64,000 nucleotides of DNA, taken from Rugosimonospora africana. Its GTDB lineage: Bacteria; Actinomycetota; Actinomycetes; Mycobacteriales; Micromonosporaceae. The translations under genes and the position numbers were made by a program. The DNA lies in NCBI RefSeq assembly GCF_016862975.1, contig NZ_BONZ01000006.1, positions 62,001 to 126,000 on the forward strand. Reading direction: 5' to 3'. Of the stretch, positions 16,845 to 24,278 are shown in pieces. How positions within the stretch are numbered: the stretch's first letter is position 1; each line of letters starts with the position of its first letter. The notes below the pieces were generated by a model. It worked only from the letters and a program-made list of their open reading frames with translations. It was not told the origin of the DNA and searched no databases.

Positions 16845-16880
16845 CGGCGGCCGGCTCCGGGTACCCGGAGCCGGCCGCCG
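16845..16880 (-). terminator. Terminator after rplL
   Basis: A 17-bp perfect stem (16845-16861 with 16864-16880) lies 21 nt past the rplL stop. There is no U tract, but its stability and position fit termination of rplJL, leaving rpoBC to be driven by its own promoter, or an attenuator that sets the L7/L12 to RNA polymerase ratio. Confidence 0.8.
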
Positions 16881-16900
16881 ACCGACGCGTTGGCGTCAGG

Positions 16901-17290
16901 TCACTTGAGGGTGACCTTGGCGCCCTCGGCCTCCAGCTTGGCCTTGGCCTTGTCGGCGTTCTCCTTGTTGGCCTTCTCCAGGACCGGCTTCGGCGCGGCC
17001 TCGACCAGGTCCTTGGCCTCCTTCAGGCCCAGACCGGTCAGCTCACGCACGACCTTGATGACCTGGATCTTCTTGCCGCCGTCAGCCTCGAGGATGACGT
17101 CGAACTCGTCCTTCTCCTCCTCGACCGGGGCAGCAGCGGCGCCGCCGCCCGGGGCCGCCGCGGCAACCGCGACCGGGGCGGCGGCGGTGACGTCGAAGGT
17201 CTCCTCGAACTGCTTCAGGAAGTCAGACAGCTCGATCAGCGTCATCTCCTTGAACGCGTCGAGCAGTTCGGTGTTGCTCAGCTTCGCCAT
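16901..17290 (-). CDS. rplL: 50S ribosomal protein L7/L12
   Basis: This is the stalk protein that recruits and activates translational GTPases. It has 129 residues: an N-terminal dimerisation helix, an Ala/Gly/Pro hinge (about 35-55, [16 protein letters not shown]), then the C-terminal domain with [20 protein letters not shown]. It starts 34 nt after rplJ. The hinge is typical for actinobacteria. Confidence 0.97.
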   Translation of the reverse strand: MAKLSNTELLDAFKEMTLIELSDFLKQFEETFDVTAAAPVAVAAAAPGGGAAAAPVEEEKDEFDVILEADGGKKIQVIKVVRELTGLGLKEAKDLVEAAPKPVLEKANKENADKAKAKLEAEGAKVTLK

Positions 17291-17324
17291 GATGGGTCGG
17301 CTCCCTTTCCGTACGTTGTGGTGG

Positions 17325-17921
17325 TCAGGCGCCTTCCGGCGCGGAAGTGGCCGACGCCTCGGCTGTGTCGGCGGGCGCGGCGCTGGCCGGCCCGCCTTCC
17401 TTCTCGATCTTGTCCTGCAGGGCGGCCACCACGCGGGCGGCCCTCGACAGCGGCGCCTGGAACAGGCCGGCGGCCTTGCTCAGGTTGCCCTTCATCGCGC
17501 CGGCGAGCTTCGCCAGCAGTACCTCGCGGGACTCCAGGTCGGCGATCTTGCTGACCTCGTCCGCGTTGATCGCCTTGCCTTCGAACACGCCGCCCTTGAT
17601 GACAAGCAGCGGGTGAGTCTTCGCGAAGTCGCGCAGGCCCTTCGCCGCCTCGACGGGGTCGCCGGCAACGAAGGCGAGCGCGGTAGGACCGGTGAACAGG
17701 CTGTCCAGGCCGGTGATGCCAGCATCGGTCGCCGCCCGCTTCGCGAGCGTGTTCTTGGCGACCTCGTACTTCGTCTCGGCGCCCAGCGAACGCCGCAGCT
17801 CGGTGAGCTGAGCGACGGTCAGGCCCCGGTACTCGGTGAGAACGGTCGCGCTGGAGCTACGGAACTGCTCGCTCAGCTCGGCGACCGCGCCGGCCTTGTC
17901 GATCCGGATCTTGTCCGCCAT
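17325..17921 (-). CDS. rplJ: 50S ribosomal protein L10
   Basis: L10 anchors the L7/L12 stalk. The start chosen is ATG 17919-17921 ([20 protein letters not shown]), preceded by GGAAGGAGG; an upstream in-frame Met would add 59 residues with no family match. The product is 198 residues, slightly long because of an Ala/Pro/Glu-rich tail. The untranslated leader is about 310 nt, which fits autoregulation of rplJL by L10 as known in other bacteria, though I cannot prove the fold. Confidence 0.96.
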   Translation of the reverse strand: MADKIRIDKAGAVAELSEQFRSSSATVLTEYRGLTVAQLTELRRSLGAETKYEVAKNTLAKRAATDAGITGLDSLFTGPTALAFVAGDPVEAAKGLRDFAKTHPLLVIKGGVFEGKAINADEVSKIADLESREVLLAKLAGAMKGNLSKAAGLFQAPLSRAARVVAALQDKIEKEGGPASAAPADTAEASATSAPEGA

Positions 17922-18237
17922 GTCCCTCCTTCCTGTGGATCCTCGCGGGAGCGCTCGTGTCACGAGACTTCCCTGATTGGGCTGTACGGCTGGGTGCCCA
18001 ACAACGAGAAAACGCCCCGGCGCGGGGGCGCACGGGGCGGGCAGGAACATGATGGCCCGACTCACGATGCTCCGGACATCGCGAACCCGGACCGCCAAAC
18101 GGCCCGACCTTGCGGATGTCCGCCCCTGCGCGGGCCGCCCGCTCGATGCGGGGCCTTCGGCCGCGCCTTCCGAAACGATCTTCCGATCGGATCATCAGCG
18201 CGGTGACCAGCGGTCTTCGGGTGGAACTTCGGTGTGA

Positions 18238-18267
18238 AGGATACCGGACGGTCGGGTCGGGCGCCAA
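18238..18267 (-). promoter_or_regulatory. Probable rplJL promoter and long leader
   Basis: The minus strand shows TTGGCG (18262-18267), an 18-nt spacer and TATCCT (18238-18243), just downstream of the ABC permease stop. Transcription from here gives a leader of about 310 nt (17922-18230) with several GC-rich inverted repeats, for example around 18013-18045. That is a good candidate for an L10-binding leader. There is no gene in 17922-18280. Confidence 0.6.
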
Positions 18268-18280
18268 AACCGTTCCGGAA

Positions 18281-18970
18281 TCAGGCCCGGGTGCGCCTCA
18301 GCCAGCCGTACCCGGCCAGAACGAGCGCGGACCAGACCAGCGCCCAGCCGGTGAACCCGCCCAGGGCACCGGCCCCGATCCCGTTCGCGAGCGCCCGGGC
18401 GGCACCCATCAGCGGCGGCGCCAGCCACGGTACCGGCGAGCCGCTCAGCCCCAGTACCAACCCGAGAACGGCGCCGCCGACCAGGACGGCGGTGGCCCGG
18501 CCGGCGGTGGTGGCGATCACCCGGCTGCTCCACGCTCCGACAGCGAGGGCGGGTGGCAGCACGATCGCGTGCGCCCACAGACCCAGCAGCAGCCCGGTAC
18601 CGGCGTGCGCGTGCTTGACGCCGTTCACCACCCAGGGCAGCCCGAGCGCGATGATCACCGCGGGTACCGCGATCACGGACGCCGCGAGCAGTCCGGCGAC
18701 CGCCTCACGGCGGCGGGAGCGCAGCGCGACCACGGCCAGCCGGCGCTGGACGTCCGGCTCGGCGTCGAGGAGGAGCTTGGTCTGCCAGGCGAGCACCGGG
18801 AACATCAGCAGCGCGGACACCCCGTACGCCTCGGCGGCGTCGGCCTGGCCGCCGCCGTACAGGATGCTGAGCAGGACGAGAGCGGCAAGCAATGGCGGGA
18901 TGAACCGTCCGGTGCGCAGGAAGCCGGCCACCCGCATGGTCACCAGCGGTGCCAGCCGTGCGCCGCTCAT
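18281..18970 (-). CDS. ABC transporter permease, ribosomal-cluster insertion
   Basis: This 229-residue integral membrane protein, start MSGARLAPLVTMRVAGFLRT, has about six hydrophobic segments and charged loops (LRSRRREAV). It overlaps the upstream ATPase by ATGA (18967-18970), so the two are a coupled pair. The layout is that of an ABC-2-like exporter permease. Substrate unknown. It lies between rplA and rplJ, a slot filled by different genes in different actinobacterial lineages. Confidence 0.75.
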   Translation of the reverse strand: MSGARLAPLVTMRVAGFLRTGRFIPPLLAALVLLSILYGGGQADAAEAYGVSALLMFPVLAWQTKLLLDAEPDVQRRLAVVALRSRRREAVAGLLAASVIAVPAVIIALGLPWVVNGVKHAHAGTGLLLGLWAHAIVLPPALAVGAWSSRVIATTAGRATAVLVGGAVLGLVLGLSGSPVPWLAPPLMGAARALANGIGAGALGGFTGWALVWSALVLAGYGWLRRTRA

Positions 18971-19692
18971 GCCCGTACCCGGATGATCTCGTGCCCGGCG
19001 GCGCGCAACGCGGCCACGGCGGCCGGCCCGTCGCCGGCGGCGACCTCGATGAGCCACGGAGTATCCGCGCCCGTCCTCGCCTTCTCGGCCCGCTCCGGCG
19101 TCACTCGAGCGCCGTCGACCGTCCACTCGGTCGCCTCCGGCAGCCTCGCGGTGTCGCCCCGGTGATCGCTGACGATCACCGACCCGCCGGCGGCCACGAT
19201 CTCGGCGACGATGTCCGGCACCAGATCGCGGGCCGCCGCGTCCAGCCCTTCCCACGGCTCGTCGAGCACCAGCAGCTGGGGTCGGCAGATCAGCGCCTGT
19301 GCCAGGCCGACCTTCTGCGCCGTGCCCTTGGACAGCTCGGCGAGCTTGACGGTGCGGAACGGCGCCAGGCCCAGCCGGTCGATCCACGGAGCCGGCGACC
19401 CCGCCCCGTGCAGCGCCGCCATCGCGGCCAGATACCCCGAGACGGTGAACGGCTGCTCCGCCGGGAACCGCTCCGGCACCCACCCGACCCGGGAAGGCCG
19501 GTCGAGAATGCGACCGCGGGTCGGCTGGAGCACCCCGGCCATCATCTGGAGGAGCGTGGACTTGCCGGCGCCGTTGCGCCCCCGCACCACCACGACCTCG
19601 CCGTCGCCAATGTCGACGGTGACTTCCGACAGCACCCATGCGGTCCGGCGACCGTACCGGAACGACACCTCATCCAGGCGCATGCGAAACAC
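18967..19692 (-). CDS. ABC transporter ATP-binding protein
   Basis: This is the nucleotide-binding subunit of an exporter-like ABC transporter, 241 residues. The Walker A motif is GRNGAGKST (about 38-46). A signature-like LSKGT lies near 120, Walker B is LLVLDEPWEGLD, and the H-loop is SDHRGD. The signature deviates from LSGGQ, as in many ABC-2-type exporters. The second in-frame Met (residue 4) is a possible alternative start. It pairs with the permease at 18281-18970. Confidence 0.85.
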   Translation of the reverse strand: MFRMRLDEVSFRYGRRTAWVLSEVTVDIGDGEVVVVRGRNGAGKSTLLQMMAGVLQPTRGRILDRPSRVGWVPERFPAEQPFTVSGYLAAMAALHGAGSPAPWIDRLGLAPFRTVKLAELSKGTAQKVGLAQALICRPQLLVLDEPWEGLDAAARDLVPDIVAEIVAAGGSVIVSDHRGDTARLPEATEWTVDGARVTPERAEKARTGADTPWLIEVAAGDGPAAVAALRAAGHEIIRVRA

Positions 19693-19706
19693 GATGCCAC
19701 AAACGA

Positions 19707-19743
19707 ATCGACGGGAACGACCCTGCCGGTCGTCCCCGTCGAT
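19707..19743 (-). terminator. Terminator after rplA
   Basis: The stem has 16 bp (19707-19722 with 19728-19743), complete in the minus-strand RNA if one G-U pair is allowed, with a 5-nt loop. It lies 31 nt after the rplA stop and just before the ABC ATPase start. It probably ends the secE-nusG-rplK-rplA transcript. Confidence 0.8.
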
Positions 19744-19773
19744 CTGGTTGCGTGCGCCCGCTCGGGCCGGCGG

Positions 19774-20487
19774 TTACTCCGCCTCGGCTCCGGTCAGGTT
19801 GCGCGTGATGCTGGGGTCGATCGGGATGCCGGGCCCCATCGTGGTGGTCACGAAGACCTTCTTGAGGTACTTGCCCTTGGCCGCGGACGGCTTCGCGCGC
19901 AGGACCTCGTCGAGTACGGCGGCATAGTTGTCGACCAGCTGGTCCTCGGTGAAGGACGCCTTGCCGATGATCAGGTGCAGGTTCGAGTGCTTGTCCACCC
20001 GGAAGGTGATCTTGCCGCCCTTGATGTCCTGCACCGCCTTCGTCACGTCCATCGTGACCGTGCCCGTCTTCGGGTTCGGCATCAGGCCGCGCGGGCCCAG
20101 GATCCGCGCGATCCGACCGATCTTGGCCATCTGGTCCGGCGTGGCGATCGCCGCGTCGAAGTCCAGCCAACCCTCTTGAATCCGGGCGACCAGCTCATCG
20201 GTGCCCACCACGTCCGCTCCGGCGGACTCGGCCTCGGCGGCCTTCGCGCCGGCCGCGAAGACGATGACGCGGGCCGTCTTGCCGGTGCCGTGCGGCAGGT
20301 TGACCACGCCCCGGACCATCTGGTCCGCCTTGCGCGGGTCGACCCCGAGGCGCATCGCGACCTCGACCGTGGGGTCGAACTTGACCGTGGTGGTCTCCTT
20401 GGCCAACTTGATCGCGTCGGCCGGCGTGTACAGCTTCTCCCGGTCGACCTGTTCGGCTGCCTTGCGGTAGTTCTTGCTGTGCTGCAT
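19774..20487 (-). CDS. rplA: 50S ribosomal protein L1
   Basis: L1 forms the mobile L1 stalk near the E site and in many bacteria represses rplKA. The start is ATG 20485-20487 ([20 protein letters not shown]), giving 237 residues, with AGGAG upstream. The family motif [14 protein letters not shown] is present. Upstream in-frame Mets would extend into rplK and are rejected. Confidence 0.97.
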   Translation of the reverse strand: MQHSKNYRKAAEQVDREKLYTPADAIKLAKETTTVKFDPTVEVAMRLGVDPRKADQMVRGVVNLPHGTGKTARVIVFAAGAKAAEAESAGADVVGTDELVARIQEGWLDFDAAIATPDQMAKIGRIARILGPRGLMPNPKTGTVTMDVTKAVQDIKGGKITFRVDKHSNLHLIIGKASFTEDQLVDNYAAVLDEVLRAKPSAAKGKYLKKVFVTTTMGPGIPIDPSITRNLTGAEAE

Positions 20488-20549
20488 GAGCTCTAGTCTC
20501 CTGTGGTGTCTGGCGGACGCACCCGCGTCCTCCCACGGTGTTGCGGGGG

Positions 20550-20981
20550 TCAGTCCTTGATGGTGATGCCCATGGAACGGGCAGTGCCGGCGATGATCCG
20601 CTCGGCCATCTCGATGTCGTTGGCGTTGAGGTCGGCCATCTTCTTCTCGGCGATCTCGCGCAGCTGGGCCTTGGTGATCGCGCCGACCTTGGTCGCCTGC
20701 GGGACGCCGGAGCCCTTCTGCACACCCGCGGCCTTGATCAGCAGGCGGGCGGCCGGCGGCGTCTTGAGGATGAAGGTGAACGACCGGTCTTCGTAGACGC
20801 TGATCTGCGCCGGGACGACGTCGCCGCGCTGGGACTCGGTCTGGGCGTTGTACGCCTTCACGAACTCCATGATGTTCACGCCGTGCTGACCGAGGGCGGG
20901 ACCGACCGGCGGAGCCGGGGTCGCCTGGCCAGCCGGCAACTGAAGCGTGAAGGTCTTGACGAGCTTCTTCTTCGGAGGCAT
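20550..20981 (-). CDS. rplK: 50S ribosomal protein L11
   Basis: L11 belongs to the GTPase-associated centre and is the thiostrepton site. The product starts [18 protein letters not shown] (ATG 20979-20981) and has 143 residues. The N-terminal [19 protein letters not shown] contains the prolines important for thiostrepton binding. A longer reading upstream is rejected because the extension is not L11-like. Confidence 0.97.
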   Translation of the reverse strand: MPPKKKLVKTFTLQLPAGQATPAPPVGPALGQHGVNIMEFVKAYNAQTESQRGDVVPAQISVYEDRSFTFILKTPPAARLLIKAAGVQKGSGVPQATKVGAITKAQLREIAEKKMADLNANDIEMAERIIAGTARSMGITIKD

Positions 20982-21086
20982 GGCAGCTTTCTTTCCTGGG
21001 CTGGATGTTGGCACATACTGCCGGCCCGATCGCGTCGCACGGTACGACACGGCCCGGGCCGGACGTTTCAGGGTACCGCGACGCCA

Positions 21087-21120
21087 CGGGCGGCTTCGTC
21101 CGGCTCTCGCCGGCCGCCCG
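21087..21120 (-). terminator. Bulged hairpin between nusG and rplK
   Basis: An outer 7-bp stem (21087-21093 with 21114-21120) encloses an inner 5-bp stem (21100-21104 with 21109-21113) with a 4-nt loop, 12 nt after the nusG stop. It may attenuate read-through from secE-nusG into rplKA or be a processing site. No U run follows. Confidence 0.5.
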
Positions 21121-21132
21121 ATCCGCGCGGAA

Positions 21133-21867
21133 TCAGATCTTCGCGACCTGATTGAAGTTGAGCTCCACGGGGGTCTCCCGGCCGAAGATCGACACGAGCA
21201 CCTTGAGCTTCTGCTGGTCGGCGTTGATCTCGCTGATCGTGGCGGGCAGCGACGCGAACGCGCCGTCGGTGACGGTCACCGAGTCGCCCACCTCGAAGTC
21301 GAGGACCTTGACCTCCGGCTTGGCCTTGGCCTTCTCCACCGTCGCCGCCGGGGCCAGCCACTTCAGCACCTCGTCGAGCGAGAGCGGGGCCGGGCGGTCG
21401 GCACGGTCGGTGGCGCCCACGAAGCCGGTGACCCCCGGCGTGTTGCGCACGCAGGAGTATGACTCCGGGGTCAGCTCCATCCGGACCAGGATGTAGCCCG
21501 GGAACACCTTGTTCTGGACCTGGAGCCGCTTGCCGTTCTTGACCTCGACCTCTTCCCGGGTCGGAACCTCGACCTGGTAGATGAAGTCCTCCATGTCGAG
21601 GCTCGTGATGCGGGTCTCGAGGTTGGTCTTGACCTTGTTTTCGTACCCGGCGTACGAGTGCACCACGAACCAGTCACCGGGCGCGAAGCGCAGTGCGGCG
21701 CGCAGTTGCTCGACCGGGTCGCCCTCCTCGCCGTCCATGGCGTCGACGTCAACGGTGGCGACGGCGGTCGTCGGTACGGTGGCCGCCTCGGCCGACGCGT
21801 CGATCTCCGCCGCCTCGGCGTCGGTCACGTCGTCGGGGGTACGGGCAGTCTCGTCGTACTCAGGCAC
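21133..21867 (-). CDS. nusG: Transcription termination/antitermination factor NusG
   Basis: NusG binds RNA polymerase and, through its KOW domain, S10 or Rho. It has 244 residues. The first about 60 are an acidic, low-complexity extension common in actinobacteria. The NGN domain follows from [12 protein letters not shown], then a linker and the KOW domain with [15 protein letters not shown]. The end [17 protein letters not shown] is canonical. It lies 15 nt after secE. Confidence 0.96.
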   Translation of the reverse strand: MPEYDETARTPDDVTDAEAAEIDASAEAATVPTTAVATVDVDAMDGEEGDPVEQLRAALRFAPGDWFVVHSYAGYENKVKTNLETRITSLDMEDFIYQVEVPTREEVEVKNGKRLQVQNKVFPGYILVRMELTPESYSCVRNTPGVTGFVGATDRADRPAPLSLDEVLKWLAPAATVEKAKAKPEVKVLDFEVGDSVTVTDGAFASLPATISEINADQQKLKVLVSIFGRETPVELNFNQVAKI

Positions 21868-21882
21868 GGCTTTTCTCTTCTC

Positions 21883-22302
21883 CTACTTCTGACCCTTGCC
21901 GAACACGAACAGCACGGCCTTGGCGAACCCGAGGTCCAGCAGTCCGACGACGGTCAGCATGATCGCGACGAACACAACGACGACCGTCGCGTATGTCAGC
22001 AGTTCCTTGCGCGTCGGCCAAATGACCTTGCGCAGCTCAGCAACGATCTCACGAATGAACCGGCCGATGCGGCCGAAAATTCCGGGACGGTCGTCCGATG
22101 CGTCCTTGACGGTCTTCTTGTCCGTCTTGTCGCCATCGTCCTTCGACTTCGTCCGGACCGCGGTCGCCTTCCGGGCTGCAGCCGACGCGTCCTCGTCGTC
22201 GAGGGAGTCATCGTCGACAGCGTCGTCGAGCACCTCATCGAGGTGCTCATCCACGGCGTCCTCATCGCGCCGCTTGCTCTCGGCCACTTCGCCCTCTTCC
22301 AT
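21883..22302 (-). CDS. secE: Preprotein translocase subunit SecE
   Basis: SecE is the essential clamp of the SecYEG channel. It has 139 residues: an acidic N-terminal region of about 70 residues rich in Asp/Glu, an amphipathic helix (about 74-98, IVAELRKVIWPTRKE), then one membrane span at about 101-124. The long acidic N-terminus is typical of actinobacteria. It is preceded by tRNA-Trp and followed by nusG. Confidence 0.95.
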   Translation of the reverse strand: MEEGEVAESKRRDEDAVDEHLDEVLDDAVDDDSLDDEDASAAARKATAVRTKSKDDGDKTDKKTVKDASDDRPGIFGRIGRFIREIVAELRKVIWPTRKELLTYATVVVVFVAIMLTVVGLLDLGFAKAVLFVFGKGQK

Positions 22303-22390
22303 TTCCGAGGTGATATGTCACGCGCCGCGGATCGCTACCGCGCTCTTTCTGTCGATGCGGGCCGGCCGACCCGCCGTCCGTCATGGCCTG

Positions 22391-22463
22391 CAGGGGCGAC
22401 AGGACTCGAACCTGCAACCTGCGGTTTTGGAGACCGCTGCGCTACCAATTGCGCCACACCCCT
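22391..22463 (-). tRNA. tRNA-Trp (CCA anticodon)
   Basis: There are 73 nt in a full cloverleaf: acceptor AGGGGTG pairs with CGCCCCT, the anticodon loop is CTCCAAA with anticodon CCA, and the T arm has GGTTCGAGTCC. The discriminator is G, and the 3' CCA is not encoded. It is probably co-transcribed with secE-nusG, a common actinobacterial arrangement. Confidence 0.97.
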
Positions 22464-22568
22464 ACGAGGAGCACACCCGGCCATGCCTGACCAGGGTTAG
22501 ATCGCCCCACGGCCGACCAGTGTACGGGTATCGACCGGGTTTTCCCAAGCGGAACCCACGCACGAGGA

Positions 22569-22967
22569 TCACGCCTGTCGCACCGTCGCCCGCGCCTGCG
22601 CGAGTACCTTCTCGCCCTCGCAGGTCGCGGTGAGATCCAGTACGGCGTTTCCGTCCTCGGTCACGCTCTTGAGGACGGCATTGATCACCAGCTCCGTGCC
22701 CTCATCGGTGTCCGGAACGACGATCGGCCGGGCAAACCGGACAGTGTAGTCGACAATGGGCGCCGGGTGCCCCACCCACTCGGTCACCGCGCGTCCCACC
22801 AGCGCCATCGTGAACAGGCCATGCGCGATCACGCCGGGCAGGCCGACGCCGGTCGCGATCCGGTCGCTCCAGTGGATCGGGTTGAAGTCGCCGGACGCGC
22901 CCGCGTACCGGACGAGATCTGCCCGAGTGATCCGGTACCTGCGCTCCGCCAGATCCATCCCGCTCAC
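22569..22967 (-). CDS. MaoC-type hydratase/dehydratase, HadB-like
   Basis: This is a single-hotdog (R)-specific enoyl-thioester hydratase/dehydratase of 132 residues. The hydratase motif is GDFNPIHW with catalytic-type Asp27 and His32, followed by GVIAHGLFTMAL. It overlaps hadA by ATGA (22964-22967), so the two products probably form a heterodimer, as HadA/HadB of the FAS-II dehydratase of mycobacteria. Whether this organism uses it for fatty-acid elongation or another thioester is unknown. Confidence 0.85.
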   Translation of the reverse strand: MSGMDLAERRYRITRADLVRYAGASGDFNPIHWSDRIATGVGLPGVIAHGLFTMALVGRAVTEWVGHPAPIVDYTVRFARPIVVPDTDEGTELVINAVLKSVTEDGNAVLDLTATCEGEKVLAQARATVRQA

Positions 22968-23407
22968 TCTCCCCGTACCACGATCTTGGACCAGCCCGTG
23001 ACGACCCGCTCGCCGTCCTCGTCGAACACCTCGGTCCGGGCGGTGAGAAAGTCGTGCCCGCCCCGCGACATGATCTGTTCCACCGTGCTCCGGCAGGTCA
23101 GCACGTCTCCGGCATGGATCGGGCGATCATGCTGGAGGCGTTGGTCGCCGTGCACGACCCGGCTGAAGTCCAGCCCGAGGTCGGGATCGTCGAGCAGCTG
23201 CCGGATGCCGGAGTTGGTGAGCAGGACCGCGAAGGTCGGCGGGGCCACGACATCCGGGTAGCCCAATTTGAGGGCCGCTTCCGGATCGAGGTACGCCTGA
23301 TCCTCGGCGCCGATCGCCTCCGTGAACTCGCGGATCTTCTCCCGGCCCACCCGGTAGGGCTCGGTGGGCGGGTAGGTGCGACCTTCGTACGACGGATCCA
23401 GCGGCAT
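22964..23407 (-). CDS. MaoC N-terminal-type dehydratase partner, HadA-like (UPF0336)
   Basis: This 147-residue hotdog protein of the HadA/FAS1-like dehydratase type is the non-catalytic, substrate-binding partner of HadB. Typical segments are FTEAIGAEDQAYLDPEAA and the PPTFAVLL region. It has no hydratase Asp/His pair. The start ATG (23405-23407) lies 6 nt after TAGGTT (23414-23419), so it may be leaderless. An 11-bp tandem repeat lies 46-89 bp upstream. Confidence 0.85.
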   Translation of the reverse strand: MPLDPSYEGRTYPPTEPYRVGREKIREFTEAIGAEDQAYLDPEAALKLGYPDVVAPPTFAVLLTNSGIRQLLDDPDLGLDFSRVVHGDQRLQHDRPIHAGDVLTCRSTVEQIMSRGGHDFLTARTEVFDEDGERVVTGWSKIVVRGE

Positions 23408-23452
23408 CCTGCGAACCTACCGCCTGGCCGTTCGCGCCGGGAACGCTGCTCG

Positions 23453-23496
23453 GCCACTGCCGCGCCACTGCCGCGCCACTGCCGCGCCACTGCCGC
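23453..23496. repeat. Four exact 11-bp tandem repeats upstream of hadA
   Basis: The unit gccactgccgc occurs four times without change at 23453, 23464, 23475 and 23486. The block begins 34 bp upstream of the presumed -10 element of hadA, and 11 bp is close to one helical turn. It could be a slippage-prone spacer or a set of protein-binding sites. The remaining sequence of 23408-23703 holds only this array and the rpmG terminator. Confidence 0.8.
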
Positions 23497-23556
23497 GCGT
23501 CCATGGGCGCTCCCGCCCGGCCCGGCCGCGGCGGCGCCCGAGCGGGACGGGAAACA

Positions 23557-23595
23557 CCGATGGCGGCGCCCGAGGATTCCGGGCGCCGCCATCGG
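23557..23595 (-). terminator. Terminator after rpmG
   Basis: There is a perfect 16-bp stem (23557-23572 with 23580-23595) with a 7-nt loop. It is about 110 nt past the rpmG stop on the minus strand and upstream of hadA. It separates the tRNA-Thr/tRNA-Met/rpmG unit from hadAB. Confidence 0.85.
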
Positions 23596-23703
23596 CGGAC
23601 GATGTCTAGTCGAACCTGGCCGCAGTGCCCCGCACGGGCGCCTGCCGGGCCGTCCCGCCTTCGCGAGGACCGGGCGTCCGGCCGGCTCAGCTGGCCGCTG
23701 AAG

Positions 23704-23871
23704 CTACCGCGTCTCGCGGTGTACCGTGTGCCTGCCGTCGCGCGGGCAGAACTTCCTCAGCTCGATGCGGTCGGGGTCGTTACGGCGGTTCTTACGCGTG
23801 ATGTAGTTGCGCTCCTTGCACTCCACACACGCCAGTGTGATCTTGGGACGTACGTCGGTCGCCTTAGCCAC
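23704..23871 (-). CDS. rpmG: 50S ribosomal protein L33
   Basis: The product is 55 residues starting at GTG 23869-23871 ([20 protein letters not shown] after the initiator). The zinc knuckle is only half kept: CVEC is present, but the second pair reads CPRD, with Asp where Cys is usual, so zinc binding is doubtful. That matches neither a fully zinc-binding nor a fully zinc-free L33. It lies downstream of tRNA-Met and is probably transcribed with it. Confidence 0.92.
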   Translation of the reverse strand: MAKATDVRPKITLACVECKERNYITRKNRRNDPDRIELRKFCPRDGRHTVHRETR

Positions 23872-23973
23872 GGCGGAGTGCCTTCCTCGCTGTTGGGATG
23901 CTCGGCGTTCCAGAGTAGCCGCGCGGCGGCCACGGACGCAAAGCGGGCGACCCTGAGGCGCCCGATCACTACG

Positions 23974-24046
23974 TAGCGGTGGCCGGACTTGAACCGGCGA
24001 CACAGCGATTATGAGCCGCTTGCTCTACCAACTGAGCTACACCGCC
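23974..24046 (-). tRNA. tRNA-Met (CAT anticodon), elongator type
   Basis: There are 73 nt. The acceptor GGCGGTG pairs with CACCGCT (last pair G-U), the anticodon loop is CTCATAA, the T arm has GGTTCAAGTCC, and the discriminator is A. A paired first base pair argues for the elongator rather than the initiator. CCA is not encoded. Confidence 0.95.
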
Positions 24047-24126
24047 AACTGCCTTCCCGCACTTACCGGAAAAGCCACCCGCCGGTATCGCCCGGAAGGA
24101 CCCCGACGGCGTCAACTGGCAGGTCG

Positions 24127-24199
24127 AGCCCCCTTACGGAATCGAACCGTAGACCTTCTCCTTACCATGGAGACGCTCTGCCGACTGAGCTAAGGGGGC
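24127..24199 (-). tRNA. tRNA-Thr (GGT anticodon)
   Basis: There are 73 nt. The acceptor GCCCCCT pairs with AGGGGGC, the anticodon loop is ATGGTAA, the T arm has GGTTCGATTCC, and the discriminator is T. CCA is not encoded. It lies 80 nt before tRNA-Met and is probably the first gene of the tRNA-Thr/tRNA-Met/rpmG transcript. Confidence 0.96.
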
Positions 24200-24278
24200 G
24201 TCACACTCTCCGTCTGGAGAGGCGCACCGGGTAAGAGTACACAACTCACCGGTGCGGGTCGAACCGGTATCCGGGGTG

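Noticed and set aside
22569-23407. Evidence for mycolic-acid synthesis from hadA/hadB
   Set aside because: HadA/HadB-like pairs at this locus occur also in actinomycetes without mycolic acids, and no mycolate genes are visible.
23453-23496. CRISPR array
   Set aside because: The units are only 11 bp and directly adjacent, without spacers or cas genes.
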